From Balneolia bacterium (lineage in GTDB: Bacteria; Bacteroidota; Rhodothermia; Balneolales; Cyclonatronaceae): 49,248 bases of DNA. Position 1 is the first letter of the stretch. Every line of letters begins with the position of its first letter. The stretch is from the NCBI GenBank assembly GCA_003566635.1, contig PXCK01000233.1, positions 1 through 49,248 on the forward strand, given 5' to 3'. The translations under genes were made by a program, and so were the position numbers. The notes under the pieces are model-generated. The model did not search any database and was not told where the DNA came from. It saw nothing but the letters and a program-made list of their open reading frames with translations. Positions 41,085-49,248 of the stretch are shown here, piece by piece.

Positions 41085-41579
41085 TTAATTCAAATTGAGG
41101 TTTCTCAGATATAGTTCTGTACTTGAATATGCTTTTAACCTATGCGTTCTGTTACCTACTTCCTCAGCAGGAGTACTTTCAGTAAAAACATCTACCCGAA
41201 TTCGTACCGGTACTGAGCCAATAACCATCGCTGTTGAAAAGTTTAATTCAGACATACGAACATTATGACTAACAATGGTGGGAGAGTTAGACCCATCTCT
41301 TTTCTCAATTACCAAGTTTCTATCATCACGATAAATCAAGACTGTATCACTAACTGCATTTTTAAATGCAAATAAACTTTGATTTAAAGTAACAATTTCA
41401 TGTACATCCCTGACTTCTTCCTGAATTACAAGTGTTGCAAGATCGGCAAAACCTTGAAGTTCCTGGGTAACACGAGTTTCTACAGAAGACTCCATCATTA
41501 ATACATTCACCCCAAAAATAATTGATATAATTATTGAAACTACTATTGATGGTAAAACGATATCAGTTAAAATTGACAT
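41085..41579 (-). CDS. Hypothetical pseudopilin-like membrane-anchored protein
   Basis: N-terminal TM (ILTDIVLPSIVVSIIISIIFGVNVLMM) followed by an extracytoplasmic domain; 7-9 bp from both neighbours. Confidence 0.5.
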   Translation of the reverse strand: MSILTDIVLPSIVVSIIISIIFGVNVLMMESSVETRVTQELQGFADLATLVIQEEVRDVHEIVTLNQSLFAFKNAVSDTVLIYRDDRNLVIEKRDGSNSPTIVSHNVRMSELNFSTAMVIGSVPVRIRVDVFTESTPAEEVGNRTHRLKAYSSTELYLRNLNLN

Positions 41580-41588
41580 ACATTCCTC

Positions 41589-42002
41589 CTATCTCGGTGT
41601 AACCGGAGTTAAAAACTCAGCAATTTGGTTAAAGTTGCCATCATTCTCGTCAAATACACGAATTGTTGCAATTCGTCCATTCACGCCATGCATCAATACG
41701 GATTCTGAGGACAACTGGATTATAGCAAATAAAGAATCCCCTGATGGTGTACCGTAAGCAAATCTTGTATTAGGATTAGTAACATCGTCATAAGCACCAA
41801 ATAATTGGTCAAAACTTGTATAATTGCCTCTTTGCGAAAACATTGTTTCCGATAAAGTTCTGCCAAACGTTATTGCATCCAACTCTTTCTGGATTCTTAC
41901 TGTTTCGGTAGCAGATTGTAAATACGACCTTGTAATCCCTGTTGAGATATACATCAGTATTGAAAGTGCACCTAATGCTAATATGGCTTGTCCGGTTGAC
42001 AT
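41589..42002 (-). CDS. Hypothetical pseudopilin-like membrane-anchored protein
   Basis: N-terminal TM (QAILALGALSILMYISTGITRSYLQSA) then an amphipathic helix; first gene of the three-gene cluster. Confidence 0.5.
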   Translation of the reverse strand: MSTGQAILALGALSILMYISTGITRSYLQSATETVRIQKELDAITFGRTLSETMFSQRGNYTSFDQLFGAYDDVTNPNTRFAYGTPSGDSLFAIIQLSSESVLMHGVNGRIATIRVFDENDGNFNQIAEFLTPVTPR

Positions 42003-42325
42003 TAAACTTTATTTTTCGCTTAATTAGTTTATGTTCGTATCGATTCTATCTGTAATATTAAAATTTTTTAACTAATAGTCAATCTAATTATTAAGTTTTT
42101 TTAATGTTTGATATCTAAACAAATATTGGGTTTTCTACTGCATACAACACACTAAAACCTCTTTTTCACTTACCTGAGTAATCCAACACCCAATTTGTTA
42201 CAATTAATTTTGCTCTAACTCACTTTTATATTAAGATTTTTTATTGTTAGGTGAATAATTCGGGCTAATACCTTTCCCATAGTCAAGGCAAAAGTAGAGA
42301 GTCGAAATTTTTGAAATTATTTGCA

Positions 42326-42856
42326 TTAACGCATTTGCCCAACTATTCTAACATGCTGAGTATCATTCATTGTTACAAGCAAAAATCTGGGTCTTGGTAT
42401 TTCGAACTGCTCTAAACTTATCTCAAACTCTGCGCTTAGACTATACCCTTCATCAATCTTTATTAAGGATACTTCTGACATGGTAAGTCTGTTTGTTTTA
42501 CCACTTATTTCAAAATCTCCCGTAACCGATTGAAGCTCGTCATTTTCATCAAATTCCAGTTGTCCGTTGAAAGTAGCAAAAGGATAAGAATCGGTTTTAA
42601 GATACCTTTCATACATATTCCGATCTCTTCTACGATTGCCGGTACTAACAGAATCAAGAGATACTTCGAATTTAAAGGTAGCTTCATCAAGATTTATATA
42701 TCCGTTTATCGAAGTGGTTCTACCTTCAAATCGCTCGATTTGCGTTCTGGATTCAAAAATAACCTCTCCATTGACCCATTCAATTATTTGGGCTTGAGTC
42801 TGTGAAAGTCCGGTCGAAAAGACAAAAAATAAAATACAAGTGAGCAGATGTTTCAA
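42326..42856 (-). CDS. YceI family secreted protein
   Basis: Signal peptide; INGYINLDEATFKFEVSLDSVSTGNRRRDRNMYERYLKTDSYPFATFNGQ...VTGDFEISGKTNRLTM. Confidence 0.85.
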   Translation of the reverse strand: MKHLLTCILFFVFSTGLSQTQAQIIEWVNGEVIFESRTQIERFEGRTTSINGYINLDEATFKFEVSLDSVSTGNRRRDRNMYERYLKTDSYPFATFNGQLEFDENDELQSVTGDFEISGKTNRLTMSEVSLIKIDEGYSLSAEFEISLEQFEIPRPRFLLVTMNDTQHVRIVGQMR

Positions 42857-42872
42857 TTATAAAACACAATGA

Positions 42873-43178
42873 TTAAATATTGGTATCAAAAACTTTTACC
42901 TTAACCCAATTCTGCTTAAATCTGTTCAAAAACTCAATATGTTCTTGATGTGTTTGATAGGTATCGAGACCATCCCGATTATCAAAAATGGCATGGAGGC
43001 TCATTTTGTAATCATTATCTACAACATCTCTGTCAACTCCTACCGGGGAACCTGCCCAAATCTGTTTAACTGTTTCTATTTTTGATAAATCTTTGAGAAT
43101 GCTATTTCTTTGCTGCTCAATCTGTTCGATTGAAACTTCATCTCTGAAATAAAAATAGACCGAATGTAAAATTGCCAT
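42873..43178 (-). CDS. Dabb (stress-responsive A/B barrel) family protein
   Basis: MAILHSVYFYFRDEVS...IWAGSPVGVDRDVVDNDYKMSLHAIFDNRDGLDTYQTHQEHIEFLNRF. Confidence 0.85.
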   Translation of the reverse strand: MAILHSVYFYFRDEVSIEQIEQQRNSILKDLSKIETVKQIWAGSPVGVDRDVVDNDYKMSLHAIFDNRDGLDTYQTHQEHIEFLNRFKQNWVKVKVFDTNI

Positions 43179-43188
43179 GATATTAATT

Positions 43189-43884
43189 TTATAGGTTCAC
43201 TTTTCCTTCTAACCATGCTCTGCCAACTACGCAGGCAAATAAACCGGCTGTTTCTAAATGTTGCAGGTCTTCTTGTTTGGAAACACCACCACTTGCAATG
43301 AACTTCAAGCCGGGGAATCTGTGCTTTAATTCGGCATACATTGGAACATTTGGGCCTGTCATCATACCGTCACGGGAAATATCTGTACATAAAACTTCTT
43401 TTAAACCTACTTCCAACATGGGTTCAACTATTTCTTCGAGAGTTTCATCAGTAGTTTCCAGCCAGCCGCCCACAGCTACAGCTCCGTCTTTCAAATCCAT
43501 ACCGAAGATACATTTATCACCACCAAAATCTCTGAGGCATGCCAACCATTCGGCAGGCCGACGTACAGCCATAGAACTTGAAACTACACGTGTATAGCCC
43601 GCATTAAAACAGGTTTCAACATCCTCGAAGGTTCTGATTCCGCCCCCCGATTGAACTTCTAACCGGGTTTCCTTCACGATTTCCCCGATTAAATCTAAAT
43701 TTGTGAGTTCACCATCACGAGCACCATTTAAGTCCACTACATGCAACCTTTTGAAGCCTTTGCCCGCCAATGTTTTTGCAAATGCCATTGGGTCTTCGTG
43801 GTAAACTGTTACTTCATCATAACTACCCTGTTTTAAACGAACAATTTTGCCGTCTAAAATATCTATAGCCGGAATTCTAATCAT
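43189..43884 (-). CDS. hisA: 1-(5-phosphoribosyl)-5-[(5-phosphoribosylamino)methylideneamino]imidazole-4-carboxamide isomerase
   Basis: IRIPAIDILDGKIVRLKQGSYDEVTVY...LHVVDLNGARDG...LEVQSGGGIRTFEDVE...FIASGGVSKQEDL. Confidence 0.96.
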   Translation of the reverse strand: MIRIPAIDILDGKIVRLKQGSYDEVTVYHEDPMAFAKTLAGKGFKRLHVVDLNGARDGELTNLDLIGEIVKETRLEVQSGGGIRTFEDVETCFNAGYTRVVSSSMAVRRPAEWLACLRDFGGDKCIFGMDLKDGAVAVGGWLETTDETLEEIVEPMLEVGLKEVLCTDISRDGMMTGPNVPMYAELKHRFPGLKFIASGGVSKQEDLQHLETAGLFACVVGRAWLEGKVNL

Positions 43885-44486
43885 TCTTTCCCCTCATTAA
43901 CATAGTTAATAAAATTATTCAAAATTTTTGTACCTGCTGCACCTGATTTCTCAGGATGAAATTGAACACCATGAAAGTTCTTGTAAGATACCACAGCCGA
44001 AAAATCGACATCAGCATAAAAACATGATGCAGTTGTAGCATCAACAACCGGAGCGTAAAAACTGTGCACAAAGTAGAAATAATCTTCCACACTTAGTCCT
44101 TTTAAAAGAAATGAATCCGCAGCAAATCTAAGTGTATTCCATCCCATGTGAGGAACTTTACCTTTTGAATTGTCAAACTTCTCTAATTTGCCGGGAATTA
44201 AACCAAGACACGCAGTATCCCCTTCAACAGAAAAATCAAACAGCATTTGCATACCCAAACAAATTCCGAGTACCGGCTTTTGGGTTGATTTAAGCCATTC
44301 ATCAAGATTCTTTTCCTTTAATGCTTGCATGGCCGCATATGCGTGTCCAACCCCCGGAAAGATAATCCCGGTAGCATCATTCAATCTTGAAACATCATCC
44401 GTAATACAAAAATCTGCCCCCAAACGGGTTAGAGCATTTGATACTGAAGCGATATTCCCCGCTTTATAATCAATGATGGCTATCAC
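43881..44486 (-). CDS. hisH: Imidazole glycerol phosphate synthase subunit HisH
   Basis: MIAIIDYKAGNIASVSNALTRLGAD...IIFPGVGHAYAAM...PVLGICLGMQMLFDFS...HGVQFHPEKSGAAG. Confidence 0.96.
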   Translation of the reverse strand: MIAIIDYKAGNIASVSNALTRLGADFCITDDVSRLNDATGIIFPGVGHAYAAMQALKEKNLDEWLKSTQKPVLGICLGMQMLFDFSVEGDTACLGLIPGKLEKFDNSKGKVPHMGWNTLRFAADSFLLKGLSVEDYFYFVHSFYAPVVDATTASCFYADVDFSAVVSYKNFHGVQFHPEKSGAAGTKILNNFINYVNEGKE

Positions 44487-45376
44487 TACAAAATTCCTTT
44501 ACTGCTTGGTATTTTGTTTGATTTGCCTCTTTTGACCGAGTTTTTTAAAGCTATAGCAAACCCTTTGAAAATCGCTTCAATTTTGTGATGATCATTCTCC
44601 CCTTTTACTTCTATGTGGAGGGTAGATTTTGTAGCCATAGCCAGCGAATAAAAAAAGTGCTTTGTCATTTCGGTTGGAAAATCACCAACTTTCTCTCTGG
44701 AGAAATCAGCTTCAAAAACTAAATAAGGTCGGCCCGATAAATCAAGGGCAACCATTGCACTTGTTTCATCCATCGGTAAAACAGAAGCATAGCGCTCAAT
44801 CCCGCGCTTATCTCCAATTGCCTGATACAGTGCATCTCCCAATGCAATGGCTGTATCTTCTATAGTATGATGCTCGTCTATGTGCAAATCACCTTTGCAT
44901 GATAAATCCATATCAAGATTTCCATGTTTTGCAATTTGCTCCAACATGTGGTCAAAAAAACCGAGCCCGGTAGAAATGGTTGATTTCCCTTCTCCATCCA
45001 AATTAACAAAAACCTTTATATCCGTTTCATTGGTTTTGCGCACCACCTCGGCTGTTCGCGCCGGATGAATCAGCAAACCTAACAACTCTTTCCAGTCCGA
45101 TACTTTTGCTTCTTTGCCGGAGTTTTCTTTGTACAACATGCCAACTTCTCCGTCAATCAGTACGGAAATTACAGCATCGGGCATTCCCGGATAGTTCTGC
45201 TCAATGTGTACACCCTCTTTTTCAAGCCTTGTTGCAATACTTTCATCATAAGGTGTATCACTTACAAGTTTGTAGCCATAATCAATCAATCTGTAAAGCG
45301 GAATTAAACATCCCTGTTTAAGGCTGATTTGATCGCCGGACTCCAGCAAAGCTGTTTGTTTAACTAAAACTATCAT
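44486..45376 (-). CDS. hisB: Imidazoleglycerol-phosphate dehydratase with a degenerate N-terminal HAD-like remnant
   Basis: C-terminus: VVRKTNETDIKVFVNLDGEGKSTISTGLGFFDHMLEQIAKHG...DEHHTIEDTAIALGDALYQAIGDKRGIERY. N-terminal ~105 aa aligns by eye with HisB-N but lacks DxDGT. Confidence 0.95.
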   Translation of the reverse strand: MIVLVKQTALLESGDQISLKQGCLIPLYRLIDYGYKLVSDTPYDESIATRLEKEGVHIEQNYPGMPDAVISVLIDGEVGMLYKENSGKEAKVSDWKELLGLLIHPARTAEVVRKTNETDIKVFVNLDGEGKSTISTGLGFFDHMLEQIAKHGNLDMDLSCKGDLHIDEHHTIEDTAIALGDALYQAIGDKRGIERYASVLPMDETSAMVALDLSGRPYLVFEADFSREKVGDFPTEMTKHFFYSLAMATKSTLHIEVKGENDHHKIEAIFKGFAIALKNSVKRGKSNKIPSSKGIL

Positions 45377-46428
45377 TCTAAAATCTCTTTTAAAGCTTCT
45401 ACTAATAGTGAATTCTCTTTAGGTGTGCCAACTGATATTCTCAATCCGTTATCACAATGTAATTGATCTCCTCTATATCGAACAATCACCCCTTTTTGAG
45501 CCAACTTTTTATAAATATCTTGTGCATTTTCTATGATCGCTAAAAAGAAGTTTGCATCGGTTGGATGAACTTTAGATACACCCCTAATTTTCCCTATTTC
45601 AAGCATTAGTTGGTTTCGCTCACGAATAATATCGTTAACCCGTTTTTCAACTTCACTAACACCTTCAAGGGCTTTTAATGCGTATTCCTGAGTGAGTTTA
45701 TTTATGTTGTATGGAGGTTTTATACGCATCAGATAGTTGATGATTTCCGGTGATGAAAATGCAAGACCCAAACGCAACCCAGCAAGTCCGAATGCTTTGG
45801 ATAGTGTTTGCATTACAATAAGGTTGGGATAGGATTCTAAATATCCCAGCATTGTACCGTGTTTACTAAAATCGATGTAGGCTTCATCAACTACAACCAA
45901 TCCATTGAAATTTTCAACTACCTTAAGAATAGAAGCTTGTTCGAGTAAATTTCCGGTTGGATTGTTGGGTGAACATAAAAAGATGACTTTTGATCCCTCA
46001 GCGGCTTCTAAAACCAAATCAGGATTTAATGAAAAGTCGGGATTCAACGGAGCTTCTACGAGTTGCACATCCTGTATTCCTGCACTTACCTTGTACATGC
46101 CATAGGTAGGAGGCGTAATTACGATTGAATCTTTACACGGTGTACACACCATTCGCAAAATAAGATCAATGGCTTCGTCACTTCCGTTTCCCGTAAAGAT
46201 TTGATCGGGCGAAACACCCCTGTAGGTTGCTATTGCTTTGCGCAATTCAATGGTGTGCGGATCGGGATATCGATTCCACTCAGAGCCTTCTAACAACCAA
46301 GAAGTATCGTATGGGTTTTCGTTGGCATCGAGGAGGACACCTTCTTTAAAATCGTCCCTTGCGGAGCGATAAGGTTTAAGCGCACGAATATTTGGACGAA
46401 TAAGTGAATCCAGATCAAAACGCTTCAT
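45373..46428 (-). CDS. hisC: Histidinol-phosphate aminotransferase
   Basis: IRALKPYRSARDDFKEGVLLDANENPYD...ITPPTYGMYKVSAGIQ...FLCSPNNPTGNLLE...VVVDEAYIDFS...QTLSKAFGLAGLRLGLAF. Confidence 0.96.
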   Translation of the reverse strand: MKRFDLDSLIRPNIRALKPYRSARDDFKEGVLLDANENPYDTSWLLEGSEWNRYPDPHTIELRKAIATYRGVSPDQIFTGNGSDEAIDLILRMVCTPCKDSIVITPPTYGMYKVSAGIQDVQLVEAPLNPDFSLNPDLVLEAAEGSKVIFLCSPNNPTGNLLEQASILKVVENFNGLVVVDEAYIDFSKHGTMLGYLESYPNLIVMQTLSKAFGLAGLRLGLAFSSPEIINYLMRIKPPYNINKLTQEYALKALEGVSEVEKRVNDIIRERNQLMLEIGKIRGVSKVHPTDANFFLAIIENAQDIYKKLAQKGVIVRYRGDQLHCDNGLRISVGTPKENSLLVEALKEILE

Positions 46429-46431
46429 TTA

Positions 46432-47727
46432 CTATCGCTCCTTCATGCGTTTGAGACGTATACTAACAGCTTGTTTGTGACCTTCAAGCCCTTCCGACTC
46501 AGCCATGATTTCCACAGCCGGCCCGAGAGCAGCTAATCCTTCTCTGGATAATTCCTGAAAGGTAACCCATTTAAAAAAAGAATCTAACGATACACCGCTA
46601 TACATTTTGGCATATCCACTCGTGGGTAAGGTGTGATTGGTACCGCTGGCATAATCACCTACGCTTTCAGGGGTGAAATGCCCCATAAAAATAGATCCTG
46701 CATGTGTTATGGAATCTTTTACTTTGCCGGGATCATCAATGCTTATAATTAAATGTTCGGGTGCCCATAAATTGCTAAACTCTACTGCTTTTTCGAGTGA
46801 TTCAGTAAATACAATACTGCTGTTTGCCAATGCTTTCTGGGCAAAGTCTTTCCGAGGCAATTTTTTTATCTGCTCTTTGATTTCCTTTTGAACCCCAACA
46901 ACCAAATCTTTTGATGTAGTAACCAAAACAACTTGCGAGTCTGCCCCATGTTCAGCTTGAGAGAGTAAATCAGCCGCAACAAAAGCGGGATTTGACGTAT
47001 CATCGGCAATCACTAATACTTCCGAAGGACCGGCAGGCATATCGATAGATACCATTGCATCGGAATTTTGGAGTAGCATTTTTGCGCAAGTAACATACTG
47101 ATTGCCGGGACCGAGAATTTTATCGACTTTTGGTACCGTCTCAGTACCGTAAGCCAAAGCCGCAACAGCCTGCGCTCCCCCTGAAAGTACGATTTTGTGA
47201 ACGCCGGCTAAAGCACAACAGTACAGCACTTCGGGAGCGACTTCGCCTGATTTTTGAGGCGGAGTAGCAACCACGATTTCCTTGCATTGGGCTATAGTTG
47301 CCGGAACTGCCAGCATCAATACAGATGAAGGTAACACAGCTGTCCCACCCGGAACATACAAGCCAACAGAATCCAGAGGACGTGCTTCCCGGGAGCAAAT
47401 TACGCCCGGCATAGTTTCTACCGTTCGAGGGATGGGCATTTGTGCATGGTGAAACGCATGAATGTTATTGAAAGCGAGATCAAAAGCTTCTTTCACCGAT
47501 CTTTTTAACTTGACAGAATTTTTATCAGGAACGTCGATCACGATTTGATCCGGAGCAAACCCATCAAATTTTAGTGAGTACTCATTCAGTGCTCTATCGC
47601 CCCTGTTTTTCACGTCATTAATAATCGATGTAACAACAGGAGTGATTGAATCAAAATTTACGGCTGTTCTTCTGCAGAGTGCGGAAATTTCAGCATTATT
47701 AAGTTCGGAATAATTGTAGCTACGCAT
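46432..47727 (-). CDS. hisD: Histidinol dehydrogenase
   Basis: Start placed at MRSYNYSELN (47727) rather than 47811, which overlaps hisG. VGLYVPGGTAVLPSSVLMLAVPATIAQCKEIVVATPP...GPGNQYVTCAKMLL...DMPAGPSEVLVIAD. Confidence 0.96.
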   Translation of the reverse strand: MRSYNYSELNNAEISALCRRTAVNFDSITPVVTSIINDVKNRGDRALNEYSLKFDGFAPDQIVIDVPDKNSVKLKRSVKEAFDLAFNNIHAFHHAQMPIPRTVETMPGVICSREARPLDSVGLYVPGGTAVLPSSVLMLAVPATIAQCKEIVVATPPQKSGEVAPEVLYCCALAGVHKIVLSGGAQAVAALAYGTETVPKVDKILGPGNQYVTCAKMLLQNSDAMVSIDMPAGPSEVLVIADDTSNPAFVAADLLSQAEHGADSQVVLVTTSKDLVVGVQKEIKEQIKKLPRKDFAQKALANSSIVFTESLEKAVEFSNLWAPEHLIISIDDPGKVKDSITHAGSIFMGHFTPESVGDYASGTNHTLPTSGYAKMYSGVSLDSFFKWVTFQELSREGLAALGPAVEIMAESEGLEGHKQAVSIRLKRMKER

Positions 47728-47732
47728 AGTCC

Positions 47733-48602
47733 CTAATTTATCATGTTTTGAATAGGAAGCATCACGATTCCTGTTGCACCGGCACTTTTTAGGTCTTCCA
47801 TCACTTCCCAAAATTTGGTCGTGGGAATAACGGTGTGAATGGCAATCATGCTTTCATCAGCTAACGGTAAAACAGTTGGGCTATTTAAGGAAGGAATGAT
47901 GCGGGTAATTTCATCCAATGCCTCTCGAGGAGCGTTCATCATTATATATCGACTATTTTCTGCTTGAAGTTGCCCTTCAATACGAACTAAAAACTTATCG
48001 ATTAACTCAGATTTATGAGGCTGAATAGCACGATTTGTTTTAATAAGCTGACACTGCGATTCGAGTATCGTTTCCAGTTCTACCAGGCCATTGGTCTTGA
48101 GGGTTCCACCTGTAGAAACAAGGTCGCAAATTGCATCGGCTACATCAAGGCGTGGTGTGATTTCAACGGCACCTGAAATTTTGATAATTTTTGCATCGGC
48201 TCCTTTAGATTCAAAGTATTTGCGTGCAAGATTGGGATAACTCGTTGCGATTCTCTTGCCTGCCAAGTTTTTTGCAGTTATAATACCCGAGCTTTTAGGA
48301 GCTGCAAAAGACAATCTGCAATGACCAAAATCCAGGTCTTTTAAAACGGAAATATCTGCCTCTGTCTCAAGGGTAACGTTTGCTCCTACAACACCAAGAT
48401 CACAAATCCCATCCTGTACATATTCCGGAATATCATCATCTCTGATTAATAAAAGTTCAACATCGTAATTTAATGCCTTGATGAGTAGTCTATTTTTATA
48501 ACCATCAAATTTGAGTCCGATATTTTCGAGTAGTGTAATAGTTTTTTCGGTCAGCCGACCACTTTTTTGAATTGCTATTCTTAACGTATTTACAGGTTCC
48601 AA
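47733..48602 (-). CDS. hisG: ATP phosphoribosyltransferase, long form (HisG_C domain)
   Basis: TLRIAIQKSGRLTEKTITLLENIGLKF...DLGVVGANVTLE...IATSYPNLARKYF...ICDLVSTGGTLKTNGL; 289 aa, TTG start. Confidence 0.96.
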   Translation of the reverse strand: MEPVNTLRIAIQKSGRLTEKTITLLENIGLKFDGYKNRLLIKALNYDVELLLIRDDDIPEYVQDGICDLGVVGANVTLETEADISVLKDLDFGHCRLSFAAPKSSGIITAKNLAGKRIATSYPNLARKYFESKGADAKIIKISGAVEITPRLDVADAICDLVSTGGTLKTNGLVELETILESQCQLIKTNRAIQPHKSELIDKFLVRIEGQLQAENSRYIMMNAPREALDEITRIIPSLNSPTVLPLADESMIAIHTVIPTTKFWEVMEDLKSAGATGIVMLPIQNMIN

Positions 48603-48654
48603 AATAATTTTATCGTGTTTTTTTTTAATAATAATTGAAATTTTCTTTATCGAT

Positions 48655-48674
48655 TTGGTTTAAAGCTAAACCAA
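48655..48674 (-). promoter_or_regulatory. Perfect 8-bp hairpin in the hisG leader
   Basis: TTGGTTTA-GCTT-TAAACCAA on the minus strand, between leader ORF and hisG; no following U-tract. Confidence 0.6.
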
Positions 48675-48718
48675 TGTGAGACAACAGTTTTATTAAGCGG
48701 GACGTTCGTTTTGTCGGC

Positions 48719-48775
48719 TTAATGACTATGGTGATGGGCATAATGATGGTTAACATCACTTGAGTGATGTATCAT
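48719..48775 (-). CDS. His-rich leader peptide of the his operon (MIHHSSDVNHHYAHHHSH, 8 His in 18 aa)
   Basis: Hand translation of ATG ATA CAT CAC TCA AGT GAT GTT AAC CAT CAT TAT GCC CAT CAC CAT AGT CAT TAA upstream of hisG on the same strand. Confidence 0.85.
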   Translation of the reverse strand: MIHHSSDVNHHYAHHHSH

Positions 48776-48812
48776 CTTAAGAGTTCTGTTGTCAAATCGA
48801 TTTTTCATGAGA

Positions 48813-48842
48813 CGAATATATTTAAAATGAGAATAAATTCAC
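48813..48842 (-). promoter_or_regulatory. Weak candidate promoter of the his operon (GTG-N19-TATATTCG)
   Basis: Minus strand GTG AATTTATTCTCATTTTAAA TATATTCG ~38 nt upstream of the leader-peptide ATG; the -7 box resembles that upstream of rpsL. Confidence 0.3.
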
Positions 48843-49248
48843 ACTAGGATTTCATTCTGTAACATTTTGCTCGCACTTTTTACGGATAGTTTTTATTTCG
48901 AGGTGCTGGAAGAAATACGTTGCTTTTATGGATGTCACGAACCTGCCGGGTTGTCAATGTTGGTAGAATTAGGAATAAGCCATTAATGTTTGAACCCGGA
49001 TTAAGCATTAGGGATACACCATTATTATTCATAGACATGAAGTAAAAAGCAAATTTTAAAAGGCTTCTAAAGCGTAATTTGGGTTTAAATTTTTATTAGA
49101 CCATTTTAAATTCTTAAAATTCAAGTACCGAACAGAGTTTGGCGAAAGATTATAATTGTGTTTTTCTGTTATTATAAAATGCTTGGTTCCGGCTTGCCTT
49201 TGGCGCTAACAGGCTTGTTTGGGTTAAGCAATTCACAACAGGCCAAAA

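Noticed and set aside
47141-47398. 85-aa minus-strand ORF inside hisD
   Set aside because: Out-of-frame reading within a conserved gene; Cys/Ser-rich with no family match.
47728-47811. N-terminal 28 aa of the listed hisD ORF
   Set aside because: MGSDGRPKKCRCNRNRDASYSKHDKLGT is the hisG 3' end read in another frame; MRSYNYSELN at 47727 is the better start.
48876-49248. Right-edge intergenic region
   Set aside because: No ORF, hairpin or repeat strong enough to call; the flanking gene lies outside the window.

Overview
The window is a chromosomal segment from what looks like a Bacteroidota/Balneolota/Rhodothermota-type bacterium. That lineage call is an inference from the C-terminal T9SS type A-like sorting domain, Bacteroidota-like promoter motifs and gene content. 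Most of it is housekeeping. From the left there is: (1) the 3' part of a tandem-repeat secreted protein with a T9SS sorting signal; (2) a TlpA-like lipoprotein; (3) an unbroken 33-gene minus-strand str-S10-spc-alpha ribosomal super-cluster (rpsL to rplQ, 2460-21492), which includes an L36 gene missed by the ORF track and has no rpmD between rplO and rpsE; (4) recG, a small lipoprotein and typA; (5) a heme biosynthesis cluster hemH-hemA-hemC-hemD-hemE-[antitoxin/PIN toxin]-hemF; (6) rfbB, a Sua5/YwlC gene, DUF2911, DUF1684, an endolysin-like PG-binding/M15 protein and an M28 peptidase; (7) a compact three-gene cluster of N-terminally membrane-anchored pseudopilin-like proteins; (8) YceI, Dabb, and a his operon hisG-hisD-hisC-hisB-hisH-hisA. 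The observations most worth a second look are: an unannotated 18-aa His-rich leader peptide (MIHHSSDVNHHYAHHHSH*) upstream of hisG, with no obvious U-tract terminator; a HisB whose N-terminal HAD phosphatase domain looks shortened and catalytically dead; a type II TA module inside the heme cluster whose antitoxin has an in-frame TAA at codon 17, next to a paired ATATACGTAT operator-like repeat; a ferrochelatase with a Cys-rich insertion; a 203-bp element with 31-bp terminal inverted repeats; a nested inverted-repeat element at about 26.5 kb; and the three-gene pilin-like cluster. I found no CRISPR array, rRNA, tRNA or recognisable defence island.
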